Shown here one piece after another: positions 17,988 through 27,102 of a stretch of 64,000 nucleotides of DNA. The notes beneath the pieces were generated by a model. That model did no database searches. It was not told the DNA's origin and was given only the letters and a program-made list of their open reading frames with translations. The stretch covers positions 124,001-188,000 of the forward strand of contig DYJD01000005.1 in NCBI GenBank assembly GCA_020723325.1, given 5' to 3'. The translations under genes were made by a program, and so were the position numbers. The stretch's first letter is position 1. Each line of letters opens with the position of its first letter. The DNA is from Desulfosudis oleivorans (GTDB lineage: Bacteria; Desulfobacterota; Desulfobacteria; Desulfobacterales; SURF-7).

Positions 17988-18268
17988 TTTTTGCTCCTCG
18001 ACTTTGGACGATATTGAGATATAGCCGTGTTTCTGCGATATATCTAAATGATTATATTTTTGTCAATATTTTTATAAAAAATAAACAAAAATATCTAAAA
18101 ATAGTTATTTGGGCAACCCCGACTCCGAGATGGGAGATTTCTTGACACTCCCAAGGGCTTGGCATATGTTCGGCAACTATGAAAATCAGGGATTTGCTCA
18201 GGAAAATAGACCGAAGGCTGCAAACCGACGGTCAGGGATGTTGAATACGAATTCGGCTGACAAATAAT
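17988..18268. promoter_or_regulatory. Divergent intergenic region; putative promoter and operator of the XRE gene
   Basis: Very AT-rich near the XRE gene. A perfect 10-bp inverted repeat (ATATTTTTGT at 18054-18063, ACAAAAATAT at 18085-18094) overlaps a minus-strand TTGACA (complement of 18061-18066) that could be a -35 element. That would fit autoregulation by the XRE protein. Closer to the esterase gene (18095-18268) nothing specific is visible. Confidence 0.4.
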
Positions 18269-20146
18269 ATGGCACATGGAAAAGCGACATTTACAATATT
18301 GGTACTGATCTGCCTGTGCGCAGTAAGTCTTCAACCCGGCTGTGCAACGCCGGTGGGTGTGCGGCACCTTTCGCCCCAGGAAGCCCAGCGCAATCTCACC
18401 CGGAATATTCTGGCCGGCGAAGATCCCAGCGCGCCCACCATGCAGATTCTGAACCGGACGGGCCTGGCAGAGGATTTCGAGGAACGGCCGGCGGAAGTTA
18501 TCGCCGCCCTTCATCAGAGCCGGCCCACCATCAGTGATCCGGAGCGCCTGTTTGCCCTGGCGGAACTGTCCTTTCTGCATGCCGCCGGCAGCGGCGAGCG
18601 TTCGTATTATCTGGCAGCCGCGGTTTACGCCTATGCCTTTCTCTTTCCCCAAAACCGTCAGCACTTGCCCGAGGCCCTGGACCCGCGGCTGCGCACCGCG
18701 GTGGATCTTTACAATCAAGGGCTGGCCCAGGGATTCAGCGCCGGCGATCCCAAACGGGTAGTGTTCAAAGCCGGCACCCACCCGCTGCCCTTCGGCGAAC
18801 TGATGCTGGATATGGATCCGGAGGAATTCCGCTGGGGGCCCTTCCGGCTCGGGAATTTCATTGATGCCGCTGAACTGGACGTGCGCGGCTTGCGCAACGA
18901 CTACCGCTGGCCCGGCGTGGGCACGGCCCTGGTGGGGAGCCTGAAACATATTTCCGGCGCCCACGAGCGGGATTTTGCCCGGGTCCCCGCCATCCTGAAA
19001 GTGCCGGTCACCGCTTTCCTGTATTTGAACGATGTGGAGAATGGATTGCGGGAGGGCCGTTTGCAAGGCCGCTTGAATCTTTTCACAGCCCAGGAAGGCG
19101 CATCAATTACCATAAACGGCCATGAAGCGCCCCTGGAATTCCGGCCCACTTCGGCCCTGGCCTATACCCTGGAAGGCTCCCAGGTTTATGCCCTGGAGCT
19201 CAAGGGCCTGCTTTCCGGCGATCTGGCCCTGATCAAAAAAACAGCCCGGTTCAAGGACAATGTTTTTCTCATGACGCCGTATCGTCCGGGTCTGATACCG
19301 CTGGTGCTGGTGCACGGCACTGCTTCCAGTCCGGCCCGCTGGGCCCAGATGCTCAATGAAATCATCAATGACCGGGAACTGCGCCGGCGCTACCAGATCT
19401 GGCTCTTTACCTATAACACCGGCAATCCGATCTTGTACTCCGGCGGCATTCTCACCCAGGGCCTGCGCCAGGTAGTGGCGGAGCTGGACCCTGAGGGCCG
19501 GGATGCGGCCTTGCGCAAGATGGTGGTGATCGGTCACAGTCAAGGTGGACTCCTGACCAAACTCACCGCCATCGACAGCGGCGAACGCTTTTGGGAAACC
19601 ACTTTCAAGCTGCCCTTGGATCAACTGGATGTTTCACCCGAGACCCGGGCCTTGCTCAAACGCAGTCTCTTTTTTGAGCCCCTGCCCTTTGTTCGGCGGA
19701 TCATTTTCATCGCCACCCCCCACCAGGGCAGTTTTCTGGTGGGCGGCCGCCTGCGCTATCTTATGCGGGACCTGATTACCTTGCCTTTGGAACTGCTCAA
19801 TCCCTTACAGGAAGTGTTCCAGCGCAGCCCCGAGGCCATCGCCACCCACACTTTACAGGATGGCATCCCCCGCAGCATCGACAACATGGCCCCGGACAGC
19901 TCCTTTATTAAAACCTTCGCCGCCATCCCTATCGCGCCGGGGATCAAGGCCCATTCCATCATTGCCGTAAAAAATCCCGAAGATCCCAAGGAGGAGTGGG
20001 ATGACGGTGTGGTGACTTATAACAGCGCGCATATACCCGGCGCGGCCTCGGAGCTTATCGTGCATTCCGACCACTCCACCCAGGAGGCGCCCCAAACCAT
20101 TGAAGAGGTGCGGCGGATTCTCATGGAAAACCTACAGGAGCCGTGA
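18269..20146 (+). CDS. Predicted lipoprotein, alpha/beta-hydrolase (esterase/lipase-like)
   Basis: 625 residues. The hydrophobic N-terminus (TFTILVLICLCAVSLQPGCA) looks like a lipoprotein signal with Cys25, although QPGC is not an ideal lipobox. The N-terminal half is helical and unassigned. The C-terminal half is an alpha/beta-hydrolase: LVLVHGTASSPARW oxyanion region, nucleophile elbow GHSQGG, a DDGVV segment for the acid and HSDHS for the histidine. It probably cleaves an ester or lipid at the cell surface or in the periplasm. The gene is followed after ten bases by a DUF4105 membrane protein, suggesting a two-gene unit. The ribosome site before ATG 18269 is poor, so the start is not fully certain. 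Confidence 0.85.
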   Translation: MAHGKATFTILVLICLCAVSLQPGCATPVGVRHLSPQEAQRNLTRNILAGEDPSAPTMQILNRTGLAEDFEERPAEVIAALHQSRPTISDPERLFALAELSFLHAAGSGERSYYLAAAVYAYAFLFPQNRQHLPEALDPRLRTAVDLYNQGLAQGFSAGDPKRVVFKAGTHPLPFGELMLDMDPEEFRWGPFRLGNFIDAAELDVRGLRNDYRWPGVGTALVGSLKHISGAHERDFARVPAILKVPVTAFLYLNDVENGLREGRLQGRLNLFTAQEGASITINGHEAPLEFRPTSALAYTLEGSQVYALELKGLLSGDLALIKKTARFKDNVFLMTPYRPGLIPLVLVHGTASSPARWAQMLNEIINDRELRRRYQIWLFTYNTGNPILYSGGILTQGLRQVVAELDPEGRDAALRKMVVIGHSQGGLLTKLTAIDSGERFWETTFKLPLDQLDVSPETRALLKRSLFFEPLPFVRRIIFIATPHQGSFLVGGRLRYLMRDLITLPLELLNPLQEVFQRSPEAIATHTLQDGIPRSIDNMAPDSSFIKTFAAIPIAPGIKAHSIIAVKNPEDPKEEWDDGVVTYNSAHIPGAASELIVHSDHSTQEAPQTIEEVRRILMENLQEP

Positions 20147-20156
20147 ACGGAAGACC

Positions 20157-21152
20157 ATGCGGCAGATTCTAAGCTTCAGCATGAAACTGTTTTGCATTTT
20201 GGTGGTGATGGGCGCCACTGCCTGGGCCGCCACAGCCATTTATTATTCGAATCTGCCCGGTGGTTTCCTGCGCCTGGGACTGGCGGCGGGCTTTGCAGCG
20301 GCGACTTTCCTGGCCTTCTTGCTGCTGCCCAACCGCAAGCGCACCCTGGGCGGATTCCTGCTGATTTTTGCCGCCGTCGTGGTTTGGTGGCTGGGCATCC
20401 CGGCTTCCAATATCCGCGACTGGCAGAAAGAAGTGGCGCGCCCGGCCTGGGCCGACATCCGCGGCGACCTCATCACCATCCACAATATCCGCAATTTTCT
20501 TTACCGCACTGAGACGGATTTTGATGCCAACTACTATGACAAAACCTTTGACCTCAAGCGCCTGAACAGTGTGGATCTCATCGCCGTATACTGGATGGGC
20601 GAGGCCGTGGCCCATATCATGCTCAGCTTTGGATTTGCCGGCGAGGATTTTGTGACCTTTTCCATTGAAACCCGCAAGGAAGTGGGTGAGGACTACTCCA
20701 CCATCAAAGGATTTTTCAAGCAGTACGAGCTCCTTTACATCGTGGGGGATGAGCGCGATCTGATCCGGGTGCGCACGGATTTTCGCACGCCCCAGGAGGA
20801 TGTCTATCTTTTCCAGGTGCGGATGTCCCCGGAAAACATACGCCGCTTTTTCATGGAATATATCCATCAAATCAATTCCATGAAAGCCGCGCCGGAATGG
20901 TACAACACCCTGACCACCAACTGCACCACCAATGTGTTGGGCCACATCCGCGCCTTTGGCGGAAAGGTGAAATACGATTGGAAAGTGCTGTTGTCCGGCT
21001 ATGCCCCCCAGTACGCCTACGAACTGGGCGCCCTTGACACCGGCCTGCCTTTTCCGGAGCTCAAGCGGCGCGGTTATATCAATCCCAAGGCCCATGCCCT
21101 GGGGGATGACCCGGCTTTTTCCCGCAAGATCCGGGAAGGAATCACGCAGTAA
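20157..21152 (+). CDS. DUF4105 (Lnb N-terminal periplasmic domain-like) membrane protein
   Basis: 331 residues from ATG 20157; an upstream in-frame start would overlap the previous gene by 47 bases and has no ribosome site. Three hydrophobic helices fill residues 5-80. The periplasmic part follows and carries the DUF4105 pattern: DLITIHNIRNFLYRTETDFD, VDLIAVYWMGEAVAHIMLSF and the conserved cysteine block LTTNCTTNVLGHIRA. Cys and His in this family resemble a papain-like (NlpC/P60-like) catalytic pair, but the reaction is unproven. The tight link with the upstream lipoprotein esterase suggests both act on the envelope. Confidence 0.88.
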   Translation: MRQILSFSMKLFCILVVMGATAWAATAIYYSNLPGGFLRLGLAAGFAAATFLAFLLLPNRKRTLGGFLLIFAAVVVWWLGIPASNIRDWQKEVARPAWADIRGDLITIHNIRNFLYRTETDFDANYYDKTFDLKRLNSVDLIAVYWMGEAVAHIMLSFGFAGEDFVTFSIETRKEVGEDYSTIKGFFKQYELLYIVGDERDLIRVRTDFRTPQEDVYLFQVRMSPENIRRFFMEYIHQINSMKAAPEWYNTLTTNCTTNVLGHIRAFGGKVKYDWKVLLSGYAPQYAYELGALDTGLPFPELKRRGYINPKAHALGDDPAFSRKIREGITQ

Positions 21153-21169
21153 CTTTTCAGGTTCTTAGA

Positions 21170-21203
21170 CTGAAGGCTGAAGGTTGAAGGCTGAAGGCTG
21201 AAG
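21170..21203. repeat. GAAGGCT heptad array
   Basis: Four to five tandem units of TGAAGGC/TGAAGGT between the convergent DUF4105 gene and the histidine kinase gene. It belongs to the same family as the arrays at 26811-26861 and 54121-54146. Confidence 0.8.
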
Positions 21204-21231
21204 TTCTACATGGATTCGGGCAATGGCACCA

Positions 21232-24200
21232 TCAACCAGCGCCCAGCACTTCCCGGAGTTTGACGGCAAAATCCTTTAAGGAAAAGGGCTTTTGAATGAA
21301 ATGAACGTCTATCTCCAATACCCCGTGATGGGCGATGATGTCCGCCGTATAACCGGACATGAACAGACATTTGAGATGGGGCTGGTACTGCAGCAGTTTT
21401 TCCGCTAGATCATGGCCGTTCATCTCGGGCATGACTACATCGGTAACCAGCAGGTGAATCTCCCCCGGATACTCCTTTGCCAGTCGGAGCGCCTCAGCAG
21501 GTGTGCCGGCAATCAGCAGGGTGTACCCTAGTCTTTCCAGAATTAATTTTGCCAGGTCTAAAATTTCCGGCTCGTCTTCAACCAGCAGCACTGTCTCCGT
21601 ACCAGTGGGAAGTTTTGCCGGCACGGCGGCTTCAGCCGGCACTGCCGGCTCCGCCGCCCCTTCCAAACGGTAGCGGGGCATGTAAGTTCTGAAAGTGGTG
21701 CCGTGGCCGGGCTCGCTGTATACATTAATAAAGCCTTCGTTCTGTCTGATAATGCCGTATATGGTGGACAAGCCGAGTCCGGTGCCTTTACCCAGCCCCT
21801 TGGTGGTGAAAAAAGGTTCGAAAATGTTGGCTAGCATTTCCTGGTCCATGCCCATACCGTCGTCGCTCACGGCAAGCTGCACATACTCCCCGGGGGTGTA
21901 ACCGCTGTGGACGGCGCAATATTCCCCGTCGAACTCCGCATTGGAAGTCTCAATGACCACTTTGCCCGTTGCTTTGATTGCATCCCGGGCGTTGACAATG
22001 AGATTGGTCAGAATCTGATCGATCTGGATCGGGTCCATTTTCACCATCCATAGATCGGTGGCGGGTTTCCAGAGCAGGTGAATATGTTCGCCGATCAGCC
22101 GCCGCAGCATCTTGAGCATGCTTTCAATGGTGTCGTTGAGATTGAGAACCCTGGGGGCGATGGTCTGCTTGCGGGCAAAGGCCAGAAGCTGACGGGTAAG
22201 ATCCGCCGAGCGGTTGGCCACCGCCTCGATGTCGCGCATATCCTTATAAAGCGGGTCGGATGGCGGCAGGTTCATGAGGGCCAACTCCGCCTTGCCGATG
22301 ATGATGGACAGCATATTGTTGAAGTCATGGGCCACGCCGCCCGCCAGCCGGCCGATGGATTCCATGCGCTGGGACTGAAGCAGTTGCTCCTGCAATTTCC
22401 GCTTTTCCGCTTCAGCGTACTTGCGCTGGGTGATGTCGCGCAAATTAATGAGTATTCCGCCCGCGTCCTTGTCCTTCAGCAGATTGATGGCATCAGCCTC
22501 GAAATCCAGCCAGGAACCGTTCTTATGGGCATACCGATATTCCGCCCGCACAATTGCATCTTCAGTCCGGACAAAGGCCTCGAAGCGCTCGCGGAAGCGG
22601 GCAAGATCATCCCCATGAACTTTTTCAAAAACATTGGAACCCTCCAGTTCCGCCGGGGCATAGCCGGCGATACGTTCGATGGAGGGGCTGATATAGCGGA
22701 TAATTCCCCGGGCATCAATGGTCAAAATCACATCGCTTGAATTCTGCACCAGGAAACGGTGGCGTGCCTCGCTTTCCCGCAGGGCTTTTTCAGCACGCTT
22801 AGCCTTGAGGATCTTCCACAAACCGTCCATGAGCAGGGTCAATTGCTCCACATCCGCGTTTCCATAAGGCTCCTCCTTGTTGCCCACCCCTGCCACCAGC
22901 ACGATTTTTCCGCCGTCAAAAAGGGGGATGTTCATGTGCCGCCTTATGGGCACATGACCTGCGGGATAGCCTTTTTTCAATGGATTTTCCGCTGCGTAGT
23001 CGTTGGTTATAACGGGCCGGCCTTGTCTTACCGCCTCGCCCCACAGGCCGGTTTCACCCACCGGGCATTTGACGGGTTTGTTGGTAATGGTGCATTCCTT
23101 CATGGCGGTGTTTGAATATGAATGCAGCCGGAGCATGCTTTCGTCGGCGGAGGTGAAGGCCAGGTAGCCGATGGTGCTTCCGGTCAGTTCAATGGCTTTA
23201 TCCAGGGCAAAGTCGGTCAACTCTTTTTCCGATCCCGCCGCCATGCGGGACAGCTCCAGGAGCCCTGCCAGACGGGTTTCATTCAGCCGCAGGATGTCCT
23301 CCACGGCTTCCCGTTTTTTCTGCTCCTGGACGATGGTCATGACCTTTAAAAAATAGTAGACGAAAATGGAACTGAAAAGAAGCAGAACCATGCTGATGAG
23401 AACGAGCCGTTTTTGAAAGCCCGCCAAAATGGCCAGGACTTCATCCTCCGGAGTGGCCACCACGATGGACCAGAAGGTATTGGCGATCCTGACAGGCAGG
23501 TAGACGGCGTGTTTCAGTAGTGTCTCTTTTTTTTCATCACGAATACGATCAAAATAATAGGTGGTGACGCCTTCCTTGCCTTCCAGCATCCTTTGGGCCA
23601 TGGCGAGAATGTCCGGAAAAGCCTTGCAGGTTTCATAAACGCTTTTGCCCACATGGCCGGGAACAGGGCAGTAGATCTCGATGCCTTTGGCGCTGATCAG
23701 CCAGGCATAACCGCTCTGCCCGATGCGGATATCCTCAAGAAATTCCTTTGCCAGCCGATCAAAGGAGAGCAGGCAGGCGATGGTGCCGTCATATCGTTCC
23801 GCCTTGAAGACCGGGACATGGACAGCCACAGTTTCATACCCTTGCACGGCCTGAAAAACTTCACTGATGACGGGTTGGCGGGTCTGCATGACGATGCGCA
23901 TATGATCCTGAAAGGAAATATCCCGCCCGACATCATCCGCCTGATAGGGAACCGTATGGACAATCCGCCCAAGGGCGTCGGTGCGCGTCAAGGCCTTGAT
24001 TTCCTCGGTATGGTTCTTCCAAAAGTCGCCCATTTCTTCACGGCCCTGGTCATCCATTTGAATGATGCTCTTTTGGGCTGCAAGGTGTTTCAATAACTCG
24101 ATGAAATGCTCAAATTGTTTCTGGATGCCTTTGGCAGCCTGTCTGGCATGGACGAACTGGCGGGCGTTCAGGTCGTTGATGGTTTTCTTTTTAACTTCGT

Positions 24201-24276
24201 TGTAAATCGCCCCCAGGACCGTGCTGAAGGAAACCAGCAGAAGCACAAGCAGGATCATGTATTTTCGATATCTCAT
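21232..24276 (-). CDS. Membrane hybrid histidine kinase (dCache-GAF-PAS-HisKA-HATPase-REC)
   Basis: 1014 residues. A first membrane helix (MILLVLLLVSFSTVLGAIY) is followed by a periplasmic dCache-like sensor to about residue 285 and a second helix (LVLISMVLLLFSSIFVYYFL). Inside the cell come a GAF domain (LDKAIELTGSTIGYLAFTSA), a PAS domain (ILTIDARGIIRYISPSIERI), HisKA with the phospho-accepting His in GGVAHDFNNMLS, HATPase with GKGTGLGLSTIYG, and a C-terminal receiver (VLLVEDEPEILDLA, phospho-acceptor Asp in LLVTDVVMPEMNG). No output regulator gene is adjacent, so it probably signals to a distant partner or works by phosphorelay. Its ligand is unknown. Confidence 0.95.
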   Translation of the reverse strand: MRYRKYMILLVLLLVSFSTVLGAIYNEVKKKTINDLNARQFVHARQAAKGIQKQFEHFIELLKHLAAQKSIIQMDDQGREEMGDFWKNHTEEIKALTRTDALGRIVHTVPYQADDVGRDISFQDHMRIVMQTRQPVISEVFQAVQGYETVAVHVPVFKAERYDGTIACLLSFDRLAKEFLEDIRIGQSGYAWLISAKGIEIYCPVPGHVGKSVYETCKAFPDILAMAQRMLEGKEGVTTYYFDRIRDEKKETLLKHAVYLPVRIANTFWSIVVATPEDEVLAILAGFQKRLVLISMVLLLFSSIFVYYFLKVMTIVQEQKKREAVEDILRLNETRLAGLLELSRMAAGSEKELTDFALDKAIELTGSTIGYLAFTSADESMLRLHSYSNTAMKECTITNKPVKCPVGETGLWGEAVRQGRPVITNDYAAENPLKKGYPAGHVPIRRHMNIPLFDGGKIVLVAGVGNKEEPYGNADVEQLTLLMDGLWKILKAKRAEKALRESEARHRFLVQNSSDVILTIDARGIIRYISPSIERIAGYAPAELEGSNVFEKVHGDDLARFRERFEAFVRTEDAIVRAEYRYAHKNGSWLDFEADAINLLKDKDAGGILINLRDITQRKYAEAEKRKLQEQLLQSQRMESIGRLAGGVAHDFNNMLSIIIGKAELALMNLPPSDPLYKDMRDIEAVANRSADLTRQLLAFARKQTIAPRVLNLNDTIESMLKMLRRLIGEHIHLLWKPATDLWMVKMDPIQIDQILTNLIVNARDAIKATGKVVIETSNAEFDGEYCAVHSGYTPGEYVQLAVSDDGMGMDQEMLANIFEPFFTTKGLGKGTGLGLSTIYGIIRQNEGFINVYSEPGHGTTFRTYMPRYRLEGAAEPAVPAEAAVPAKLPTGTETVLLVEDEPEILDLAKLILERLGYTLLIAGTPAEALRLAKEYPGEIHLLVTDVVMPEMNGHDLAEKLLQYQPHLKCLFMSGYTADIIAHHGVLEIDVHFIQKPFSLKDFAVKLREVLGAG

Positions 24277-24449
24277 AATCTTACTTTGCCCAAGCTCCCT
24301 TCAACTATGCTTTGACGGTTTTTGGATGATTGAAAAAATGAAGCCGGGCCGAATGGGAATTCATGATTCTTGTGAGTATATCCAATAGCCCCCGGCGAGT
24401 CAAGAATAGCTTAAAATTTATTGAAATTCCGCTCATGACCAGCGGGTTT

Positions 24450-25166
24450 TCAATCCGGGTTGTTCTTTGGAATCCCAGGGGATCTTTCCGCGTGTTTGAA
24501 GACCCCGTATTCCAGAAAATGCAGGGTTTGGGCAATGGCCAGATTGTTTTTCATGATCAAGGGGTGGACGGCATGGACGATGATAAAATCCCGCATGCCT
24601 TCCAGTTTGGCGTTTTCCACGGAAACCTTGCCGTCATTGGGGCCGCTGATCAGGGTGGACAGAAAGAGGTTGATGGAACGGTCGCCGGTGATGATGCCCA
24701 ATTCAAAGGTCGCCGGCCCAAGACGTTTGGGCTGGCTTTCCTTGCCTGTTCCCAGCTCGCGTCCCGCCGGCCCGTTGAGGATTTTGAAAAGCCGTAAATT
24801 TCCCAGGGCATCCACGACTTGACTGCCTTGATTGGGCGGACTCAGCATCACCACCCGGCCGAATGAAAAACCGGTTTTGCGACGAGCCAGGGCCCGTACG
24901 ATGATGCCGCCCATGGAATGGGTCACAAAACGAATGGGCTCATTGCGGCTGCCGAAACGGGCGACGATGGCCGGTAAAACGAATTCATCCGCCAACCGGT
25001 CGATGGTATACCGGGTGGAAGGATAGGCCAGGTTGAAGGTCTCATACCCTTCCGCCGACAGCCTCCGCTCCATCTTGGCCATGGATCGATGGGTGCGCGC
25101 AAGCCCGTGGAGCAATACCAACGGTTTGGATTTTCCAATTGTGAAACCGGTTGCCGGCATTTTCAT
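24450..25166 (-). CDS. Alpha/beta-hydrolase (lipase/esterase-like)
   Basis: 238 residues from ATG 25166, preceded by AGGAGAGG at good spacing; the in-frame GTG at 25175 is too close to that site. Motifs: PLVLLHGLARTHRSM (oxyanion region), nucleophile elbow THSMGG, acid in SGPNDGKVSVENAK and a late histidine in HAVHPLIM. There is no signal peptide, so it is probably cytoplasmic. It resembles short triacylglycerol-lipase-like proteins (LipA/PGAP1-type). It stands alone between the histidine kinase and the sigma-54 activator; the substrate is unknown. Confidence 0.88.
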   Translation of the reverse strand: MKMPATGFTIGKSKPLVLLHGLARTHRSMAKMERRLSAEGYETFNLAYPSTRYTIDRLADEFVLPAIVARFGSRNEPIRFVTHSMGGIIVRALARRKTGFSFGRVVMLSPPNQGSQVVDALGNLRLFKILNGPAGRELGTGKESQPKRLGPATFELGIITGDRSINLFLSTLISGPNDGKVSVENAKLEGMRDFIIVHAVHPLIMKNNLAIAQTLHFLEYGVFKHAERSPGIPKNNPD

Positions 25167-25236
25167 TATCGACACCTCTCCTGCTCCATTAGCTTGCTGA
25201 GCGGTTTAGGTCAAGGGATTCCCATTGTTTTTCCTG

Positions 25237-25266
25237 TTGACGTTTCATGCGCATTTAAAATAGATT
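25237..25266 (+). promoter_or_regulatory. Candidate sigma-70-type promoter of the sigma-54 activator gene
   Basis: TTGACG (25237-25242) and TAGATT (25261-25266) are separated by 18 bases. Transcription would start near 25273, upstream of ATG 25304 but downstream of an alternative ATG at 25268. This favours 25304 as the translation start. Confidence 0.45.
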
Positions 25267-25303
25267 AATGTATACAATTTATGCACATCAATCTGGTGAT
25301 CCC

Positions 25304-26803
25304 ATGACCAAACTCCTCCAGCTCAGCAGTGAAGAACGCCGGTTTTTTGCATTGGTCAGCCAGGCGGCCATGAGCAACCCTTTCAGTACTGAACGGGCCG
25401 GCCTGGATCTCAGCATCGGCGGCCCTTTCCCCGAAGTTCGGGAAATAAAACAAGTGGATCGCGCCATAGCCGAAGTGCGCGGACGCATTGCCGCCCTTGA
25501 GCAAAAGGGCTTGGGGCACTTGGGGGCCTGCGGGGAAAAGGACCGGGTCATCCTGCGCAACGCCTTTCTCTTTGATTTTTTTCACTTGTTTGTGGAGCAA
25601 TTCGACGGGCACATTCTCGATCAAATCCAGGCCGGCACAGGGCCGCTCAAGGTCGACTTTGCCCGCAAGGCCCTTGCCTTTCTCAAACACCGCGGCTTTG
25701 CAGACGAGGAGAGTCTGCGCTATTTTGCCATGAGTTTTCAACTCCGCCGGGCCTTTTATTTCATCAACCAGGGATTGGTGGGACGCTCCGCCGGCATGCG
25801 CCGCTTGCGGGAAAAACTTTGGAACAATGTTTTTACGGCGGATATCAATCTGTATAACGACCATCTCTGGAATCGCATGGAGGATTTTGCCACCCTTATC
25901 CTGGGGGAAACCGGGACCGGCAAAGGCACGGCGGCCATGGCCATCGGCCGCTCCGGCTTTATCCCCTTTGATCCCCAACGGGAACGTTTTGTGGAGAGCT
26001 TTACCCAGAGTTTTATTTCCTTGAATCTGTCCCAGTTTCCCCAGACCCTGATTGAATCCGAGCTGTTCGGCCACCAAAAAGGCGCCTTTACCGGCGCGGT
26101 CAATGACCACCAGGGTATTTTTCAGCAATGCAGCCCCCATGGCGCCATTTTTCTGGATGAAATCGGCGAAGTGGCCATTCCGGTCCAGATCAAATTGCTC
26201 AAAGTCCTGGAAGAACGTTCCTATTGCCCGGTGGGCAGCCATAAGGAAAACCGTTTCCAGGGCCGCATCATCACCGCCACCAACCGGGAAATCAAGGACC
26301 TGCGGCGCAACAACATTCTGCGGGAGGACTTTTTCTACCGGCTGTGCTCGGATATCATTGTGGTCCCGCCCCTGCGCCGCCGCATAGCGGAAGACCCGGC
26401 CGAGCTGAATGATCTCCTGGAATTCACCGTGACCAAAATTGTCGGCCGGCCCTCCCCGGACTTGTGCGGCATGGTCCGCGCCGCCATCCGGCAACAGCCT
26501 GGTGACAACTATTCCTGGCCGGGTAATGTGCGGGAGCTGGGCCAGTGCGTGCGCCGCATTCTGCTCAACCGGGAATACAATCCCTTTGCGGAAGATACCA
26601 TTGAAGGCCGCAGCTCGGACAGGATGGTTACCGCAGGCCCGGCCGCGGAAATGGACGCCCAAAGCCTGGTAAAGCAATATTGTCACCAGCTTTATTGCAA
26701 ATACGGCACATACGGCGAGGTCGCCCGCTGCACCCGCCTGGACCGGCGCACGGTCAAAAAATACATTGAGGAATGGCAGGGCCGATCACCTGAAGGCGGA
26801 TGA
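25304..26803 (+). CDS. Sigma-54-dependent transcriptional activator (AAA+)
   Basis: 499 residues. The N-terminal 180 residues form a helical domain with no receiver or PAS motif (LSSEERRFFALVSQAAMSNP, LFDFFHLFVEQFDGHILDQI). The AAA+ core has Walker A GETGTGKG (about residue 200), an intact GAFTGA loop (about 259) that contacts sigma-54, Walker B AIFLDEIGEV and the arginine-finger region LREDFFYRL. A C-terminal helix-turn-helix (YGEVARCTRLDRRTVKKYIE) binds DNA. It activates RNA polymerase-sigma-54. The next gene, 300 bases downstream on the same strand, has a canonical -24/-12 promoter, making it the likely target. The signal sensed by the N-domain is unknown. Confidence 0.93.
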   Translation: MTKLLQLSSEERRFFALVSQAAMSNPFSTERAGLDLSIGGPFPEVREIKQVDRAIAEVRGRIAALEQKGLGHLGACGEKDRVILRNAFLFDFFHLFVEQFDGHILDQIQAGTGPLKVDFARKALAFLKHRGFADEESLRYFAMSFQLRRAFYFINQGLVGRSAGMRRLREKLWNNVFTADINLYNDHLWNRMEDFATLILGETGTGKGTAAMAIGRSGFIPFDPQRERFVESFTQSFISLNLSQFPQTLIESELFGHQKGAFTGAVNDHQGIFQQCSPHGAIFLDEIGEVAIPVQIKLLKVLEERSYCPVGSHKENRFQGRIITATNREIKDLRRNNILREDFFYRLCSDIIVVPPLRRRIAEDPAELNDLLEFTVTKIVGRPSPDLCGMVRAAIRQQPGDNYSWPGNVRELGQCVRRILLNREYNPFAEDTIEGRSSDRMVTAGPAAEMDAQSLVKQYCHQLYCKYGTYGEVARCTRLDRRTVKKYIEEWQGRSPEGG

Positions 26804-26810
26804 TAGAACT

Positions 26811-26861
26811 CCAGGCTGAAGGCCCAAAAAACCGAAAATCCTTCAGCCTTCAGCCTTCGGA
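26811..26861 (+). repeat. Heptad repeats forming a hairpin after the activator gene
   Basis: GGCTGAAGG (26814-26822) and CCTTCAGCC (26840-26848) form perfect 9-bp arms, with an extra CTTCAGC unit after. It is a facing pair of the GAAGGCT heptad family just past the stop codon. It could act as a weak terminator, although no T-run follows. Confidence 0.6.
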
Positions 26862-27018
26862 CTATTCACCTGAGCAGTCACAAATAATATACAGGGTCTT
26901 TTTTTGGATACAGCCCCGGGGCCGGCCGCCGCCTGGGGCGCACGGCCCCGCCCGGTAAAACCGTTTTAATTTTATCGAAAATCAAATTCCTTCCGAATTT
27001 TTATCAATTGTCAAAGGT

Positions 27019-27036
27019 TTGGTATGTCCTTTGCTG
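27019..27036 (+). promoter_or_regulatory. Sigma-54 (-24/-12) promoter of the papain-like protease gene
   Basis: The sequence TTGGTATGTCCTTTGCTG has GG at 27021-27022 and GC at 27033-27034, exactly ten bases apart as required. It matches TTGGYAYG-N4-TTGCW closely. It lies 67-84 bases upstream of ATG 27103. Upstream inverted repeats that could bind the activator are CGGGGCCG/CGGCCCCG (26917-26950) and CGGT-AAA-ACCG (26953-26963). The gene-free stretch 26804-27102 otherwise holds only the heptad hairpin. Confidence 0.75.
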
Positions 27037-27102
27037 AAGGCTATTGGTCGTCAGCATGCTCTATAATTGATCTTCCCTTTGCCGATTGAAAGGAGTCAGG
27101 AC

